From Microbacterium sp. XT11 (GTDB taxonomy: Bacteria > Actinomycetota > Actinomycetes > Actinomycetales > Microbacteriaceae): 64,000 nt of DNA. Location of the stretch: assembly GCF_001513675.1 (NCBI RefSeq), contig NZ_CP013859.1, positions 3,039,081-3,103,080 on the forward strand, written 5' to 3'. Positions 42,589 through 51,816 of this stretch are shown piece after piece. The translations under genes were made by a program, and so were the position numbers. Below the pieces are notes generated by a model. The model saw only the letters and a list, made by a program, of their open reading frames with translations, was not told where the DNA came from and did not search any database. The first letter of the stretch is position 1. The number at the start of each line of letters is the position of its first letter.

Positions 42589-43367
42589 TCGGTGCGTTCT
42601 CGTCCGCGTGGACGATGCTTAAGCGTCCGACGATCGTGTGGCCTCTGCTGGCGGCGATCGTCGTGTTCTCCGCGATGTCGATCGTGTTCACCTTCTCGAC
42701 CGCGGCCGCGCCCGGAGGATCGCGTTTCACGGACCCTCCCACCCTGCTCGCCGACCTCGCCGATGCCGACACACTGGTGCAGTTCGTCGGCAGGCCGGTC
42801 ATGGTCACGGGCTTGGTCGTGTTCGCCGCGTCCATCCTGCACATCACCGGCCAGTACTCGTCCGGTCTTGTGCGGATGCAGTTCGTCGTGCAGCCGCGCC
42901 GTTCGACCTGGCTCCTGGGAAACTGGGCTGCTCTGGCAACTGCGGCGGTCACCTGCGCGCTCATCGGAGCGCTCACCGCTGTCGCCTCCGGCTACGTGTG
43001 TGCAGCGATCTGGGGAGTCGACACCGGCGAATGGGTGGACGGGCTCGGCGCCGCAGCAGGCGCGACCGCGAACCTCGCGCTCGGCATGGTCGCGTTCGCG
43101 CTGGCGGGTGCGACACTCGCGATCTGGTTGCGTTCGTCGATCGCGGCACTCACAGTTGCGCTGGTGTACGCACTCTTCGAGAACATGATCAACGCCGCCG
43201 CACCATTCGGCCAAGGTCTCATGCCTGCGAGCGCATTCAGCACCGTCGCGACATCCGGCCTCAACGGGAACCTCTACCTCCCATCGCTGATCGCCACGAT
43301 CGTGCTGACCGTCGCGTTCACCGCGGGCGCATTCGGGCTGGCCGTGAACCGGAACGTGACCGACTGA
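42585..43367 (+). CDS. ABC-2-like permease
   Basis: A 260-residue protein with six predicted helices (VWPLLAAIVVFSAMSIVFTF; VMVTGLVVFAASILHI; AALATAAVTCALIGALTAVA; ATANLALGMVAFALAGATLAIW; a helix at AALTVALVYALF; LIATIVLTVAFTAGAFGLAV). It includes the loop QYSSGLVRMQFVVQPRR typical of ABC-2 permeases next to BcrA-type ATPases. Coupled by a GTGA overlap to the ATPase gene. Confidence 0.82.
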   Translation: MIGAFSSAWTMLKRPTIVWPLLAAIVVFSAMSIVFTFSTAAAPGGSRFTDPPTLLADLADADTLVQFVGRPVMVTGLVVFAASILHITGQYSSGLVRMQFVVQPRRSTWLLGNWAALATAAVTCALIGALTAVASGYVCAAIWGVDTGEWVDGLGAAAGATANLALGMVAFALAGATLAIWLRSSIAALTVALVYALFENMINAAAPFGQGLMPASAFSTVATSGLNGNLYLPSLIATIVLTVAFTAGAFGLAVNRNVTD

Positions 43368-44587
43368 TGGCCGAGCACCACACCAGCCGTCGCGCGTTCC
43401 TCATCGGAGGCGCCGCCAGCCTCGGAGCCGCAGCCGCAGGCGTGGCCGCCGGATCCCTGCTGACCACCGCCGTGACCCCGGAAGCGGGGTCGGATGCGCA
43501 ACCCGATACGCAGACCACGGTTCCCCTCTACGGCATCCACCAGCCTGGCATCGCCGAACCACCGCCTGCTCAGGCAGCGTTCCTCGGATTCGACCTCGCG
43601 CCGGGAACCAGCCGCACTGCCGTCGCCGAAGTCATGAAGAAGTGGACGATGATCTCAGCCGCGCTCGCAATGGGCGACACCTCGGCAGATGAATCGCTCG
43701 TCTCGGTGGGAACCGAACCTGGCCGGTTCACCATGACCGTCGGGATCAGCGGCCCGGGACTGGATGCGCTCGGCGCTGAGCGCCCCGCACCGCTTGTCGA
43801 CCATCCCGTCTTTCCCGGCGACCAGATCGACGAGCGCATGTCGTTCGGGCACATGTTCGTCCAGTTGTGCTCAGCGGACCGCGTCTACCTCGCCGGCGCG
43901 ATTCGCGCAGTGCGGCAATCGGCAGCGGCCGCGTTGACGCCGCGATGGCAGTTCAGCGGTTTCCGTAACGCGGATGCCGACAGCACACCGCGCAACGGCC
44001 GCAACCTCATGGGCCAGATCGATGGCACCAACAACATCGCCGCCAGCCGGGCCACCGAAGGCGGAGCTGTCTGGGTGAAGGACGCCGGACCCCGATGGCT
44101 GATCGGGGGAAGCTATGTCGCGATCCGGCGGTTCCGCATGCTCCTGGGTGCGTGGGAAGACACGCCACGCGGCACGCAGGACCGTACGATCGGCAGGCAT
44201 CTGGATACCGGCGCCCCAATCGGTTCCCGTCAGGAGCAGGATCCGGTCGACCTGGATGCGACAGACGCTTCCGGGGCTCCCCTGATTCCGCTCGACGCGC
44301 ACATCCGGCTGGCCGCACCCCGCCGCGGCGCTGGCGAGGAGATGCTGCGGCGGTCGTACTCCTACTCCACCGGGCAGTTCGACAGCGCGATGGGCGATGA
44401 GGATGCCGGGCTGATCTTCGTGTCCTATCAGTCCGACCCCACCACCAGTTTCATCCCTGTGCAGCAGCGTCTCGCGGATAGCGACGCGCTGAACCGGTTC
44501 GTGATCGCCACGTCGAGCTCACTGTTCGCCGTCTTCCCCGGCGTCCAGGACTCCGACGACTGGTACGGACGAGAGCTGCTGTCGTGA
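43367..44587 (+). CDS. Tat-exported DyP-type heme peroxidase
   Basis: A 406-residue dye-decolorizing peroxidase. The twin-arginine signal TSRRAFLIGGAASLG (about 6-20) with a hydrophobic stretch indicates export in folded form. Catalytic motif GQIDGTNN (GxxDG, about 215-219), heme-ligand His in PLDAHIRLAAPRR (about 312) and the C-terminal DyP region FVSYQSDPTTSFIPVQQRLA are present. It could oxidise peroxide-dependent substrates or remove iron from heme like EfeB. Its ATG overlaps the stop of the permease gene by one base. Confidence 0.9.
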   Translation: MAEHHTSRRAFLIGGAASLGAAAAGVAAGSLLTTAVTPEAGSDAQPDTQTTVPLYGIHQPGIAEPPPAQAAFLGFDLAPGTSRTAVAEVMKKWTMISAALAMGDTSADESLVSVGTEPGRFTMTVGISGPGLDALGAERPAPLVDHPVFPGDQIDERMSFGHMFVQLCSADRVYLAGAIRAVRQSAAAALTPRWQFSGFRNADADSTPRNGRNLMGQIDGTNNIAASRATEGGAVWVKDAGPRWLIGGSYVAIRRFRMLLGAWEDTPRGTQDRTIGRHLDTGAPIGSRQEQDPVDLDATDASGAPLIPLDAHIRLAAPRRGAGEEMLRRSYSYSTGQFDSAMGDEDAGLIFVSYQSDPTTSFIPVQQRLADSDALNRFVIATSSSLFAVFPGVQDSDDWYGRELLS

Positions 44588-44676
44588 CGCGCTCGGCACC
44601 AACCAGCGCACCAGCGAAACCCCGCGCACGGTCCTGCCGCGTCACCAGACCCGGACACGCGAGGACCACATTGACC

Positions 44677-45168
44677 ATGAGGACACACCAAGGGATGAGA
44701 TCTCTGACAACCCGCTTCTCCGCGGCCGCTGCCGCCATCGTTCTCGTGCTGACCGGCAGCGGATGCACGAGCGCACCCTCCGAACACGACGAGTTACGCG
44801 CATCCGCCATCACGATCGCCAAGTTGCCAGGGCTCGGTGACGCTCTCGTCGACGGTGAAGGCTTCGTCCTGTACGTCTTCGAACCGGACGCCGCTCAGAC
44901 CGTGACCTGCACCTTCACGTGCGCCAACAGATGGCCCCCGCTGCGCGCGATCGACGGCGGTACCCCAACCGCGGGAGACGGCATCGACGCCTCGCTCATC
45001 GGCACACTGCCAAACCCCGCCGGTGGTGAAGTCATCACCTACAACGGTTGGCCGCTCTACGGCTACACAGCCGACAAGAACCCCGGAGATGCGCGCGGAC
45101 AGGACACCTACCTCAACGGAGGCGTGTGGTACGTCATGCAACCCGACGGCCAGCCCCTGATCCCATAA
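44677..45168 (+). CDS. COG4315-type secreted-repeat lipoprotein
   Basis: A lipoprotein of about 163 residues. Lipobox TGSGC is followed by the PF03640-like 'secreted repeat' domain: GLGDALVDGEGFVLYVFEPD, CTFTCANRWPPLRA with paired cysteines, and YNGWPLYGYTADKNPGDARGQ. The frame is open from a GTG at 44584 overlapping the DyP stop, which would add 31 residues before the signal peptide. I chose 44677 (another ATG lies at 44695) because signal peptides begin close to the start. Export next to a DyP peroxidase suggests a redox partner role. Confidence 0.75.
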   Translation: MRTHQGMRSLTTRFSAAAAAIVLVLTGSGCTSAPSEHDELRASAITIAKLPGLGDALVDGEGFVLYVFEPDAAQTVTCTFTCANRWPPLRAIDGGTPTAGDGIDASLIGTLPNPAGGEVITYNGWPLYGYTADKNPGDARGQDTYLNGGVWYVMQPDGQPLIP

Positions 45169-45182
45169 CCCCACAACAAGCC

Positions 45183-45632
45183 ATGGCCTACTTCTTGCTC
45201 ATCGTGCACATCGCCACCGCGATCGTCTTCATCGGCGCACTCACGATCTCCGTCAGCCTCTTCCCTCGGTACGCCGCACAGGCCTCTGATGTCAACGACA
45301 AGTCCCACGACACACACCCCGTCGCGCTCGCAATGCACCGGATCACGAAGGTGTACGGACGCCTCGCGATTATCCCGCCCGCCGTCGGCATCACCCTCGC
45401 CGTAGTCCTCGGCAGGCTGGACGAACTGTGGATCATCCTCTCCGTTGCCCTCTCCCTCATCGGCGGAGCCCTGTTGATCTGGGTCATCATCCCCGCACAG
45501 CGACGGATGCTGGCGGATCCACGACACGAACCGAGCACCCGCCGCCGCGCCGGCGCAGCAGCAGGAATCCTCAACTCGATTTGGTTCGCCATCCTCGTCC
45601 TCATGGTCCTGAAACCCGGGGCAGGCGGATGA
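45183..45632 (+). CDS. Small membrane protein, DUF2269-like
   Basis: A 149-residue protein with four predicted helices (FLLIVHIATAIVFIGALTISV, LAIIPPAVGITLAVVLG, LWIILSVALSLIGGALLIWVI, AGILNSIWFAILVLMVL). His residues in the first helix (IVHIA) and the central AMHRITKVYGR loop could bind heme or metal, though that is a guess. It ends the ABC/DyP/lipoprotein operon, 14 bases after the lipoprotein stop. Confidence 0.7.
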   Translation: MAYFLLIVHIATAIVFIGALTISVSLFPRYAAQASDVNDKSHDTHPVALAMHRITKVYGRLAIIPPAVGITLAVVLGRLDELWIILSVALSLIGGALLIWVIIPAQRRMLADPRHEPSTRRRAGAAAGILNSIWFAILVLMVLKPGAGG

Positions 45633-45650
45633 CGGAACGCGGGCTCCGCT

Positions 45651-47032
45651 GGGATGTAAGAAAAGCGGTGTGTGAGGGTCCGGCCTGATCCGTAAGGAGA
45701 TGGCCGTGGCTGACACGACCGACGTCGTCGCTGATGACGAGATGGTTGATCCGGTGACCGGGGAGATCGTCGACCAGAAGGAACTTGCAGAGCGGTTGCT
45801 GACGCAGGCGAAAGAACAGGGCGTGAGCCTGGCAGGGCCCGGTGGCCTGCTCAGCCAGCTCACGAAGAACGTCCTCGAAACGGCTTTGAATGCCGAGTTG
45901 ACCGAGCACCTCGGTCACGAGCACGGTGGGACCCCGATCGGCGAGAACATGCGCAACGGGACCCGGACGAAGACCGTGCTCACCGAGATCGGCCCGGTCG
46001 AGATCGAGGTGCCTCGTGATCGTGACGGGTCATTCGAGCCGGTGATCGTCCCGAAACGGAAGCGCCGCCTCGACGGGATCGACCAGATCGTGCTGTCGCT
46101 GACCGCCCGTGGGTTGACGACCGGGGAGATCGCCTCGCACTTCGACGAGGTCTATGGGGCGAAGGTCTCGAAAGACACGATCAGCCGGATCACCGAGAAG
46201 GTCGCCGGGGAGCTCACCGAGTGGTCCTCGCGCCCGTTGGATCCGCTCTATCCGGTGATCTTCGTCGACGCGATCGTCGTGAAAGTCCGTGACGGGCAGG
46301 TCCGCAACACCCCGTTCTATGTCGTGATGGGCGTCACGACGAACGGGGAGCGGGAGATCCTCGGCATCTGGGCCGGCGACGGCGGTGAGGGAGCACGGTT
46401 CTGGCTGCAGGTGTTCACCGAGCTGAAGAACCGGGGCGTCGAAGACGTCCTCCTCGCCGTCTGCGACGGGCTGAAAGGTCTCCCTGAGGCGATCAACACG
46501 ACGTGGGAGCAGACGGTCGTGCAGCAGTGTATCGTCCACCTGATCCGCAAAGCTTCCGCTATGCAGGACGGCAGCACCGCGACGCGATCGTCCGTTCACT
46601 GAAGCCGGTCTATACGGCCCCGTCCGAGCAGGCGGCGAAGGACCGGTTCGAGGAGTTCGCCGCCTCGTGGGGCGGACGATATCCGGCGATCGTGCAACTG
46701 TGGCGGAACTCTTGGGCGGAGTTCGTGCCGTTCCTCGAATACGACGTCGAGATCAGGCGGGTGATCTGCACGACCAACGCGATCGAGTCGATCAACGCCC
46801 GCTACCGCAGGGCCGTCCGGGCGCGCGGGCACTTCCCGAACGAGCAAGCCGCGCTGAAGTGCTTGTATCTGGTGACGAGGTCGCTTGACCCGACCGGCGG
46901 CGGGCGGGCACGCTGGATGATGAGGTGGAAGCCCGCGTTGAACGCGTTCGCGATCACCTTCGCCGGACGGTTCGAGAGAACCACTCACTAATGAAAACGC
47001 CGGACCCCACACAACATTCATCAGACAGACCC
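45651..47032 (+). mobile_element. IS256-family element with damaged transposase
   Basis: The bounds are estimates from weak terminal inverted repeats: GGGATGTAAG... at 45651 with inner GTGTGAGGGTCCGG, mirrored after the transposase stop by CGCCGGACCCCACAC (46998-47012) extending to about 47032. The inner parts match well, the outer ten bases poorly. I saw no clear target duplication. It forms the right edge of the accessory region. Confidence 0.6.
45700..46991 (+). pseudogene. IS256-family transposase, single frameshift
   Basis: The first 285 codons (MAVADTTDVVADDEMVDPVT...) give a normal Mutator/IS256 transposase with VFVDAIVVKVRDGQ-like DDE start (PVIFVDAIVVKVRDG) and the CDGLKGLPEAI motif. 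At about 46551 (CGCAAAGCTTCC) one base is missing, shifting the frame. The rest, FRYAGRQHRDAIV through the hallmark CTTNAIESINARYRRAVRARG to the end at 46991, continues in the next frame. All parts are present, so a single restored base would give a full protein of about 430 residues. Confidence 0.85.
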
Positions 47033-47552
47033 GCGAGCCGCTGTGCAGGGGTGCGCTTTCCTGCGGAACGGCCTGCGTCGAACACACTTGCGCCATATAC
47101 GGCGCCATAGCACCTCGGACAGAAACGTGAGACTCCGCCGTGATCTTCTCCTTATCTGAACCGTGCACCACCTCGACTGTCTCGTGATCAGGCGCAATCG
47201 CAAGATCTTCATGCAGGAACGACGCAGAGGAACTTCGCGAAGGAGTCTGTCGATGCCACCAATCTGCTCATCGAGGTGAGGTTCGCCGAGAGGAACTTCG
47301 AGCCAACGGAGGGACTTGAATTACAAGGCGGCAAGGTGGATCCAAGCGCCTTCGCTCGCGGGTCACGATGGACTTCCGCCGGCCCGCATCGCGCCTCGAA
47401 CTCACACCAACGAGGCCGGTCTCCAACGAAATGCGGACTGAACGCCATACGCTGGCACGATGAGCCCACGTCAGGAAGAACGTCCCCGACACCTCGGAAA
47501 CAGGCGGTGACGACGTGTCGTCCCCCGTGTGGACGAGCGCCGCGCGGTCCAG
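47033..47552. other. About 520 bases without a recognised gene
   Basis: Between the IS256 element and the SRPBCC-PBP gene nothing convincing is found. A minus-strand open frame ends at 47209 and spans the region, but it is out of frame with the real gene upstream and its translation is not protein-like. GC content is lower at 47100-47330 than around, hinting at foreign remnants. Confidence 0.4.
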
Positions 47553-48971
47553 CTACGCGACGGGGCGGATGCCGTGGGAGGTGACCTCCGCCAGAGATGC
47601 GGCGGCGAAGCGTCCCGTGGCTCTGCGCCGTGCCGTCTCGGTTCCGACCCCGCCGGCGCGGATCCGGCGTCCGATCATCGACGGGTCGAGGGTACGTGCT
47701 ACGGCAGCGGCCTGGGCGTAGAGGCGGATTCCGTTGTAGGCGTTGACCGCGAGGCTCGTCAGCGGCGCCGACGTGAGACCGAAACGGCGGCGGTAGCGGA
47801 TGCCGAGGTCGCTGCCCAGCCCGATCAGTCCGGCGTGGTCGTTGCTGACGAGGATGCCCGCCGCGACGCCCGTGCCCAGATGGTCGAGCTGCGCCTGGTC
47901 GAAGTTCGTGGCCAGGGTGCGGAACGAGCTGCGAAGACCTTGGGCATGGAAGGTGCGCTCGAATCGGATGGCATCCTCGCCGATGAACGAGGAGAGGATG
48001 AGATCCCCGTCGCCGGCGCCGATGTCGTCCAGGATCCGATCGAATCCCGACGATCCGATCGGTGCGAATGCCGTGCCGCTGATGCGTCCGCCGTGCTGCG
48101 TGATCAGCCTCCGTGCGACCGCGGAGACGGTCCGCGGCCACACGTAGTCGTTGCCGACGAGGTACCAGTTCGACGCGCCCGCGGCGGTCATGGTCTCCGG
48201 GATGGCCCGCCGCAGCTGCTCGAGCGGCGATTCGCCGAGGTCGATGAAGTTCCGTCGCGGACCGGTGCGGCGCTCCGCCATCGCGGTGTTGAGGACGAGC
48301 CTGCCTGTCGCCACCGCATAGGGACGCACGGTCTGCATCGCGGCGGAGGAGATGCTGGCGATCACCACGTCGCAGGCGTGCTCCTCCACCAGGCGCCGGT
48401 AGGCCGACAGTGCGCGTTCCGGGCTCGTGCGGTCGTCCTCGACAAAAAGTCGGGCGGTGCGGCGACCGAACGCGCCGTCCGCGTTCACGTCCTCGATTGC
48501 CAGCGCGGCACCGTTGACGATGCTCCGGCCCATCAGCCCCGCCGCGCCCGAGAGCGAGACGAGGAGGCCTATGCGGACGTCGATGTGGGCGATTCCGGAA
48601 GAACGCAGCGCCCCCGACGAACCGCGGTCGGCGAGCCACTCGACGCCGGCCTGCTCGACCGTGACGAGCACGCTCAAGCGTGTGCCGGACTCTTCGGGGT
48701 GAAGGACCAGCTTCACGCGTCCCACCCACGGCGTCTCCTGAGCGATCGTGAGGGAGCGGTTCTCTTCGAGCCCGACGATGCGACCCGCGCAGCGCACCGC
48801 CGAGCCGTCGGGCTGCGGGATGTCGAACATGACCGGCGCGCCGCGCTCCACGCGACGGCACTCGCGGAGCATCGGCCATCCGCTCGCCGCCCCCGTGCGT
48901 AGCGCCGACCACAGCTCGGCAGGACTGCGGGGCGAGGAGCTCCCCACGACGAACGACAACTCCTCGGCCAT
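47553..48971 (-). CDS. SRPBCC domain fused to a cytosolic periplasmic-binding-protein-like sensor
   Basis: A 472-residue protein with no signal peptide. Residues 1-115 resemble an SRPBCC/AHSA1-type fold (SPAELWSALRTGAASGWPML, ...VGRVKLVLHPEESGTRLSVLVTVE). From about 125 on it is a type I binding protein of the AmiC/UrtA (Peripla_BP_6) class: VRIGLLVSLSGAAGLMGRSI, GAALAIEDVNADGAFGRR, NWYLVGNDYVWPRTVSA, LAVNAYNGIRLYAQA. Lacking export signals, it probably works as an intracellular ligand sensor, as AmiC does for amides. It follows the ArsR gene by three bases. The fusion itself is unusual. Confidence 0.78.
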   Translation of the reverse strand: MAEELSFVVGSSSPRSPAELWSALRTGAASGWPMLRECRRVERGAPVMFDIPQPDGSAVRCAGRIVGLEENRSLTIAQETPWVGRVKLVLHPEESGTRLSVLVTVEQAGVEWLADRGSSGALRSSGIAHIDVRIGLLVSLSGAAGLMGRSIVNGAALAIEDVNADGAFGRRTARLFVEDDRTSPERALSAYRRLVEEHACDVVIASISSAAMQTVRPYAVATGRLVLNTAMAERRTGPRRNFIDLGESPLEQLRRAIPETMTAAGASNWYLVGNDYVWPRTVSAVARRLITQHGGRISGTAFAPIGSSGFDRILDDIGAGDGDLILSSFIGEDAIRFERTFHAQGLRSSFRTLATNFDQAQLDHLGTGVAAGILVSNDHAGLIGLGSDLGIRYRRRFGLTSAPLTSLAVNAYNGIRLYAQAAAVARTLDPSMIGRRIRAGGVGTETARRRATGRFAAASLAEVTSHGIRPVA

Positions 48972-48974
48972 CGC

Positions 48975-49283
48975 TCACTCGCCGGTCTGGTTGTTTCGGA
49001 CGAAGGCCTCAACGCCGTCGGCGTAGACCTTCATCAAGAACTGGATGATCTCGTCGGCCCGGTTGGGGCCGAGACGATACATGCGCCGCTGGCCGCGGCG
49101 CTCTTCGGCGACGAGATCCGAGTCCCGCAGCACCCGCAGATGCGCCGACACGGCCGCGCGCGTCATACCGGGGAAGAGCTCCGCGATCTCGCCGACCGAG
49201 ATCTCATCGCGCTCCCGCAGAGTCGTGAGGATCGCGCGTCGCGTCGGATCCGCGACCGCGGTGAACACCTGGTTCTGCCCCAT
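48975..49283 (-). CDS. ArsR family transcriptional regulator
   Basis: A 102-residue ArsR-type winged-helix repressor: VADPTRRAILTTLRERDEISVGEIAELFPGMTRAAVSAHL (starting about residue 10) and the wing LVAEERRGQRRMYRL. No metal-binding cysteines are present, so it is of the non-metal type commonly coupled to SRPBCC partners. Start at 49283 (MGQNQVFTAVADPTRR) matches the family; the frame runs further upstream without an initiation site. Confidence 0.88.
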   Translation of the reverse strand: MGQNQVFTAVADPTRRAILTTLRERDEISVGEIAELFPGMTRAAVSAHLRVLRDSDLVAEERRGQRRMYRLGPNRADEIIQFLMKVYADGVEAFVRNNQTGE

Positions 49284-49296
49284 TCGGCTTGCTCCT

Positions 49297-50322
49297 TCAG
49301 GACGTCGGGTCGAGGTCGACACTATCGCGGCCGAGCAGCTCCCGCAGCGCGCGGTCGATGAAAGCATTGTCCGGCGGGTTCAGACCCACTCCCGCGGAGT
49401 GCCCCCACGTCCCCGGAATCACCTCGAACGTCGCGCCCGGGATGCGCTCGGCGTCTCGTGCGCCCTGCTCGGGAGTGAAGTACATGTCCAGCGCCGCCGA
49501 GAGGATCGCGGTGCGTGCGGTGATCCCGGCGAGCGCCGCGTCCGTGCTGCTGCCGGCCGTCGTCCCGACATCTCCCTCGCGCCACGTCCGGATCATCGTG
49601 ATCAGGTTCCACGGGTCCTGCGCGAGCAGCATCTCCTCCCAGAAGCCGCGCACGAAGTCCTCCCGCGTGTCGAAGCCGAGGGTGCGGTACTCCTGGCCCT
49701 CGTAGAAGGCGCCGCTGAAGCCCCAGCCGGCATACACGCGTGCGGCGGCTCGCAACCCAGCGGTCGGGATGCCGTCGGCGAGCATCGGGTCGGTGCGGAT
49801 CGCGGCCTCCACGCTGTCGAGGAACACGGCGTTGAGCTCCGACGTCCGCGCCGAGCCGCAAAACGCGAAGACGCGCTCGACCTCCCGCGGAAAGGCGACC
49901 GCCCAGTGCAGCGCCTGCGCGGCCCCCATCGACCAGCCGACGACCGCGTGCAGCTGCGCCACCCCGAAGACCTCGCGGATGAGACGGCGCTGCGCGCGGA
50001 CCTGGTCGCCGTACCCCACCGTCGGGAAGTCGGCGCCGCGCTGCCCTGCCGCGGCGTTGCTGGGCGAGGTCGAGACGCCGTTGCCCAGCAGATTCGGGAC
50101 GACGATGCAGTAGCGCCGGGGATCCAGCGGCCGGCCGGGCCCGATGAGCCAGCGGTTCTCCGCATGCGTGCCCATGAAGAAGGTCGGGAACAGGATCACA
50201 TTCGACCCGTCCGCCGCAGGCTCGCCGTGCACCTCGTAAACGAGTGCGGCGTCCGAGAGACGTCGACCGGTGTCGAGGGCGAGATCCCCGAGCGGATGCG
50301 TGCGGACGACCGAGCCGCTCAC
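49297..50322 (-). CDS. MetX-like alpha/beta hydrolase
   Basis: A 341-residue alpha/beta-hydrolase of the homoserine-acetyltransferase-like subgroup. Nucleophile elbow VVGWSMGAAQALHWAVAFP (Ser about 141), oxyanion area VILFPTFFMGTHAENRWLIG, Asp region ILSAALDMYFTPEQ and His in GTWGHSAGVGLNPPDN. The subgroup includes acyltransferases and amide/ester hydrolases. Coupled by a four-base overlap to the amidase gene upstream, so it probably acts in the same pathway. Confidence 0.82.
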   Translation of the reverse strand: MSGSVVRTHPLGDLALDTGRRLSDAALVYEVHGEPAADGSNVILFPTFFMGTHAENRWLIGPGRPLDPRRYCIVVPNLLGNGVSTSPSNAAAGQRGADFPTVGYGDQVRAQRRLIREVFGVAQLHAVVGWSMGAAQALHWAVAFPREVERVFAFCGSARTSELNAVFLDSVEAAIRTDPMLADGIPTAGLRAAARVYAGWGFSGAFYEGQEYRTLGFDTREDFVRGFWEEMLLAQDPWNLITMIRTWREGDVGTTAGSSTDAALAGITARTAILSAALDMYFTPEQGARDAERIPGATFEVIPGTWGHSAGVGLNPPDNAFIDRALRELLGRDSVDLDPTS

Positions 50323-51689
50323 GATGCGGCCTCCGGCATCCGCCTGGACCCGCCGGCGCGCAAGACCCGTTCGATCTCCACCGCGGTAGCCAGCACATCT
50401 CTGTCGCTGCCGGGGAGCGACTCGATCGTGAGCCCGACCGGGGGGCGATCGGGATCCCGCACGGCGGGAACAGTGATCATCGGATGCCCGAGCATGCTCG
50501 CTGTCTCGGTGTTGCGTGTGATCGTCTCGAACAGGGGCGACTCGTGGCCGTTGACCACAGCGCGATCTGCGCCGAGTTCCACGGCGACCACCGGGGTGGA
50601 CGGGTAGACGAGCGCATCCACCCCGGCGGCGAGGACGCGATGCTTCACGATCGCGCGCAGATCGCGGCGCAGTCGGAGGGCTGCGCGATAGCGGCGCTCA
50701 CCCACCGGTGCGGCGACGAAACCGGCCAACGCCGCACGAACGTCCGGTGAGCGCACCTCTCCGACGAGTTCCGCCACGGAGCGGATGCTGAGGTCCGACG
50801 CCTGCAGGAGCGCGTCGAGCGCGCGGGGCGCCTCGTAGCCGACGAGGTCGTGGCGGTGCTCCAGCGCGCGGGCCTGCACATCGCTCAGGTCGATCTCGAC
50901 CAGCTCGAATCCGTGGGATGCGAGCTCGTCGAGCGCGTGCATCGCGGCGCCGCGCACCGCGTCGTCGATCTGGTCCCAATAGGCGCCCTGCGGAACGCCC
51001 AGCCGCGTGCCCGCCGACCCGGCCGTCGTGTCTCCGCTGATCAGCCCGTCGATGAACTGGACGTCGCCGACGTTATGTGCCATGACACCGATCGTGTCGC
51101 GGCTCTGTGAGATCATCAAGACTCCGTCTCCCGCGTAGCGTCCGTGGGTGGGACGCATCCCGACCACACCGCAGAACGAGGCCGGTATCGTCATCGATCC
51201 GCCGGTGTCGGTTCCGAGGGAGAAGGCCGCGGAACCGGCGGCGATCGCAGCTGCCGAGCCGCCGCTGGAGCCGCCCGCCGACCTTCCCGGATGCCGCGGG
51301 TCGCTCACGGCACCGTAGCCGGCATTGTCGGATGTGACGCCAAGAGCGAGTTCGTGCATGTTGGCCTTGCCGACGACGGTCGCCCCGGCGGCGGCGAGCG
51401 TGCGCACGACCGAGGCGGTCGGCGAGAGCAGCAGGTCGTCCAGCGCGAGACTTCCTGCCGTCGTGGGTGCTCCCGCGACGACGATGTTGTCCTTCACCGC
51501 GAACGGCACCCCCGCAAGGACGCCGGAGGACGATGCGGAGGGCTCCATCACCCGGACGTAGGCCCCACACGAAGCCGCCGCCTGCGCCGCCCGCGATCGC
51601 ATCTCCCGGAGATTCGCCGCGCCGTCGCGCGCGTGGGAAGCGCGCCAGGCGGCGATGTCATCGGGGACAGCTGAGTCGGTCGGATGCAC
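50319..51689 (-). CDS. Amidase signature family hydrolase
   Basis: A 456-residue amidase (AS family). The Ser-cisSer-Lys triad is intact: Lys66 (VPFAVKDNI), cis-Ser141/142 in the GRSAGGSSGGSAAAIA loop, and nucleophile Ser165 in GTDTGGSMTIPASFCG. The later TIGVMAHNVGDV region is also conserved. It hydrolyses a C-N amide bond; the specific amide is unknown. First gene of a four-gene unit (amidase, hydrolase, ArsR, SRPBCC-PBP) divergent from a permease. Confidence 0.9.
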   Translation of the reverse strand: MHPTDSAVPDDIAAWRASHARDGAANLREMRSRAAQAAASCGAYVRVMEPSASSSGVLAGVPFAVKDNIVVAGAPTTAGSLALDDLLLSPTASVVRTLAAAGATVVGKANMHELALGVTSDNAGYGAVSDPRHPGRSAGGSSGGSAAAIAAGSAAFSLGTDTGGSMTIPASFCGVVGMRPTHGRYAGDGVLMISQSRDTIGVMAHNVGDVQFIDGLISGDTTAGSAGTRLGVPQGAYWDQIDDAVRGAAMHALDELASHGFELVEIDLSDVQARALEHRHDLVGYEAPRALDALLQASDLSIRSVAELVGEVRSPDVRAALAGFVAAPVGERRYRAALRLRRDLRAIVKHRVLAAGVDALVYPSTPVVAVELGADRAVVNGHESPLFETITRNTETASMLGHPMITVPAVRDPDRPPVGLTIESLPGSDRDVLATAVEIERVLRAGGSRRMPEAAS

Positions 51690-51708
51690 GAACGCTATTC
51701 TTGCACAA

Positions 51709-51732
51709 ATGGGTAAAGATGTGTTTACTCAT
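51709..51732. promoter_or_regulatory. 24-base dyad in the amidase/permease divergent promoter
   Basis: ATGGGTAAAGAT and GTGTTTACTCAT form a dyad with 9 of 12 paired positions, centred between 51720 and 51721. This is 19 bases upstream of the amidase start and about 85 upstream of the permease start. It is a likely binding site for the ArsR regulator or another local repressor. Confidence 0.55.
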
Positions 51733-51816
51733 GATCGCAAATCGACGACGATCCGGTCGTCAGGGGGCGCACTGCCGCCGACCTGCCCGGCATTCACACA
51801 CCCGAACGGAGCCGCC

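Noticed and set aside
47209..48978. 589-codon minus-strand frame overlapping the SRPBCC-PBP gene
   Set aside because: Out of frame with the ArsR-linked gene; translation is arginine/glycine-rich and has no fold pattern.
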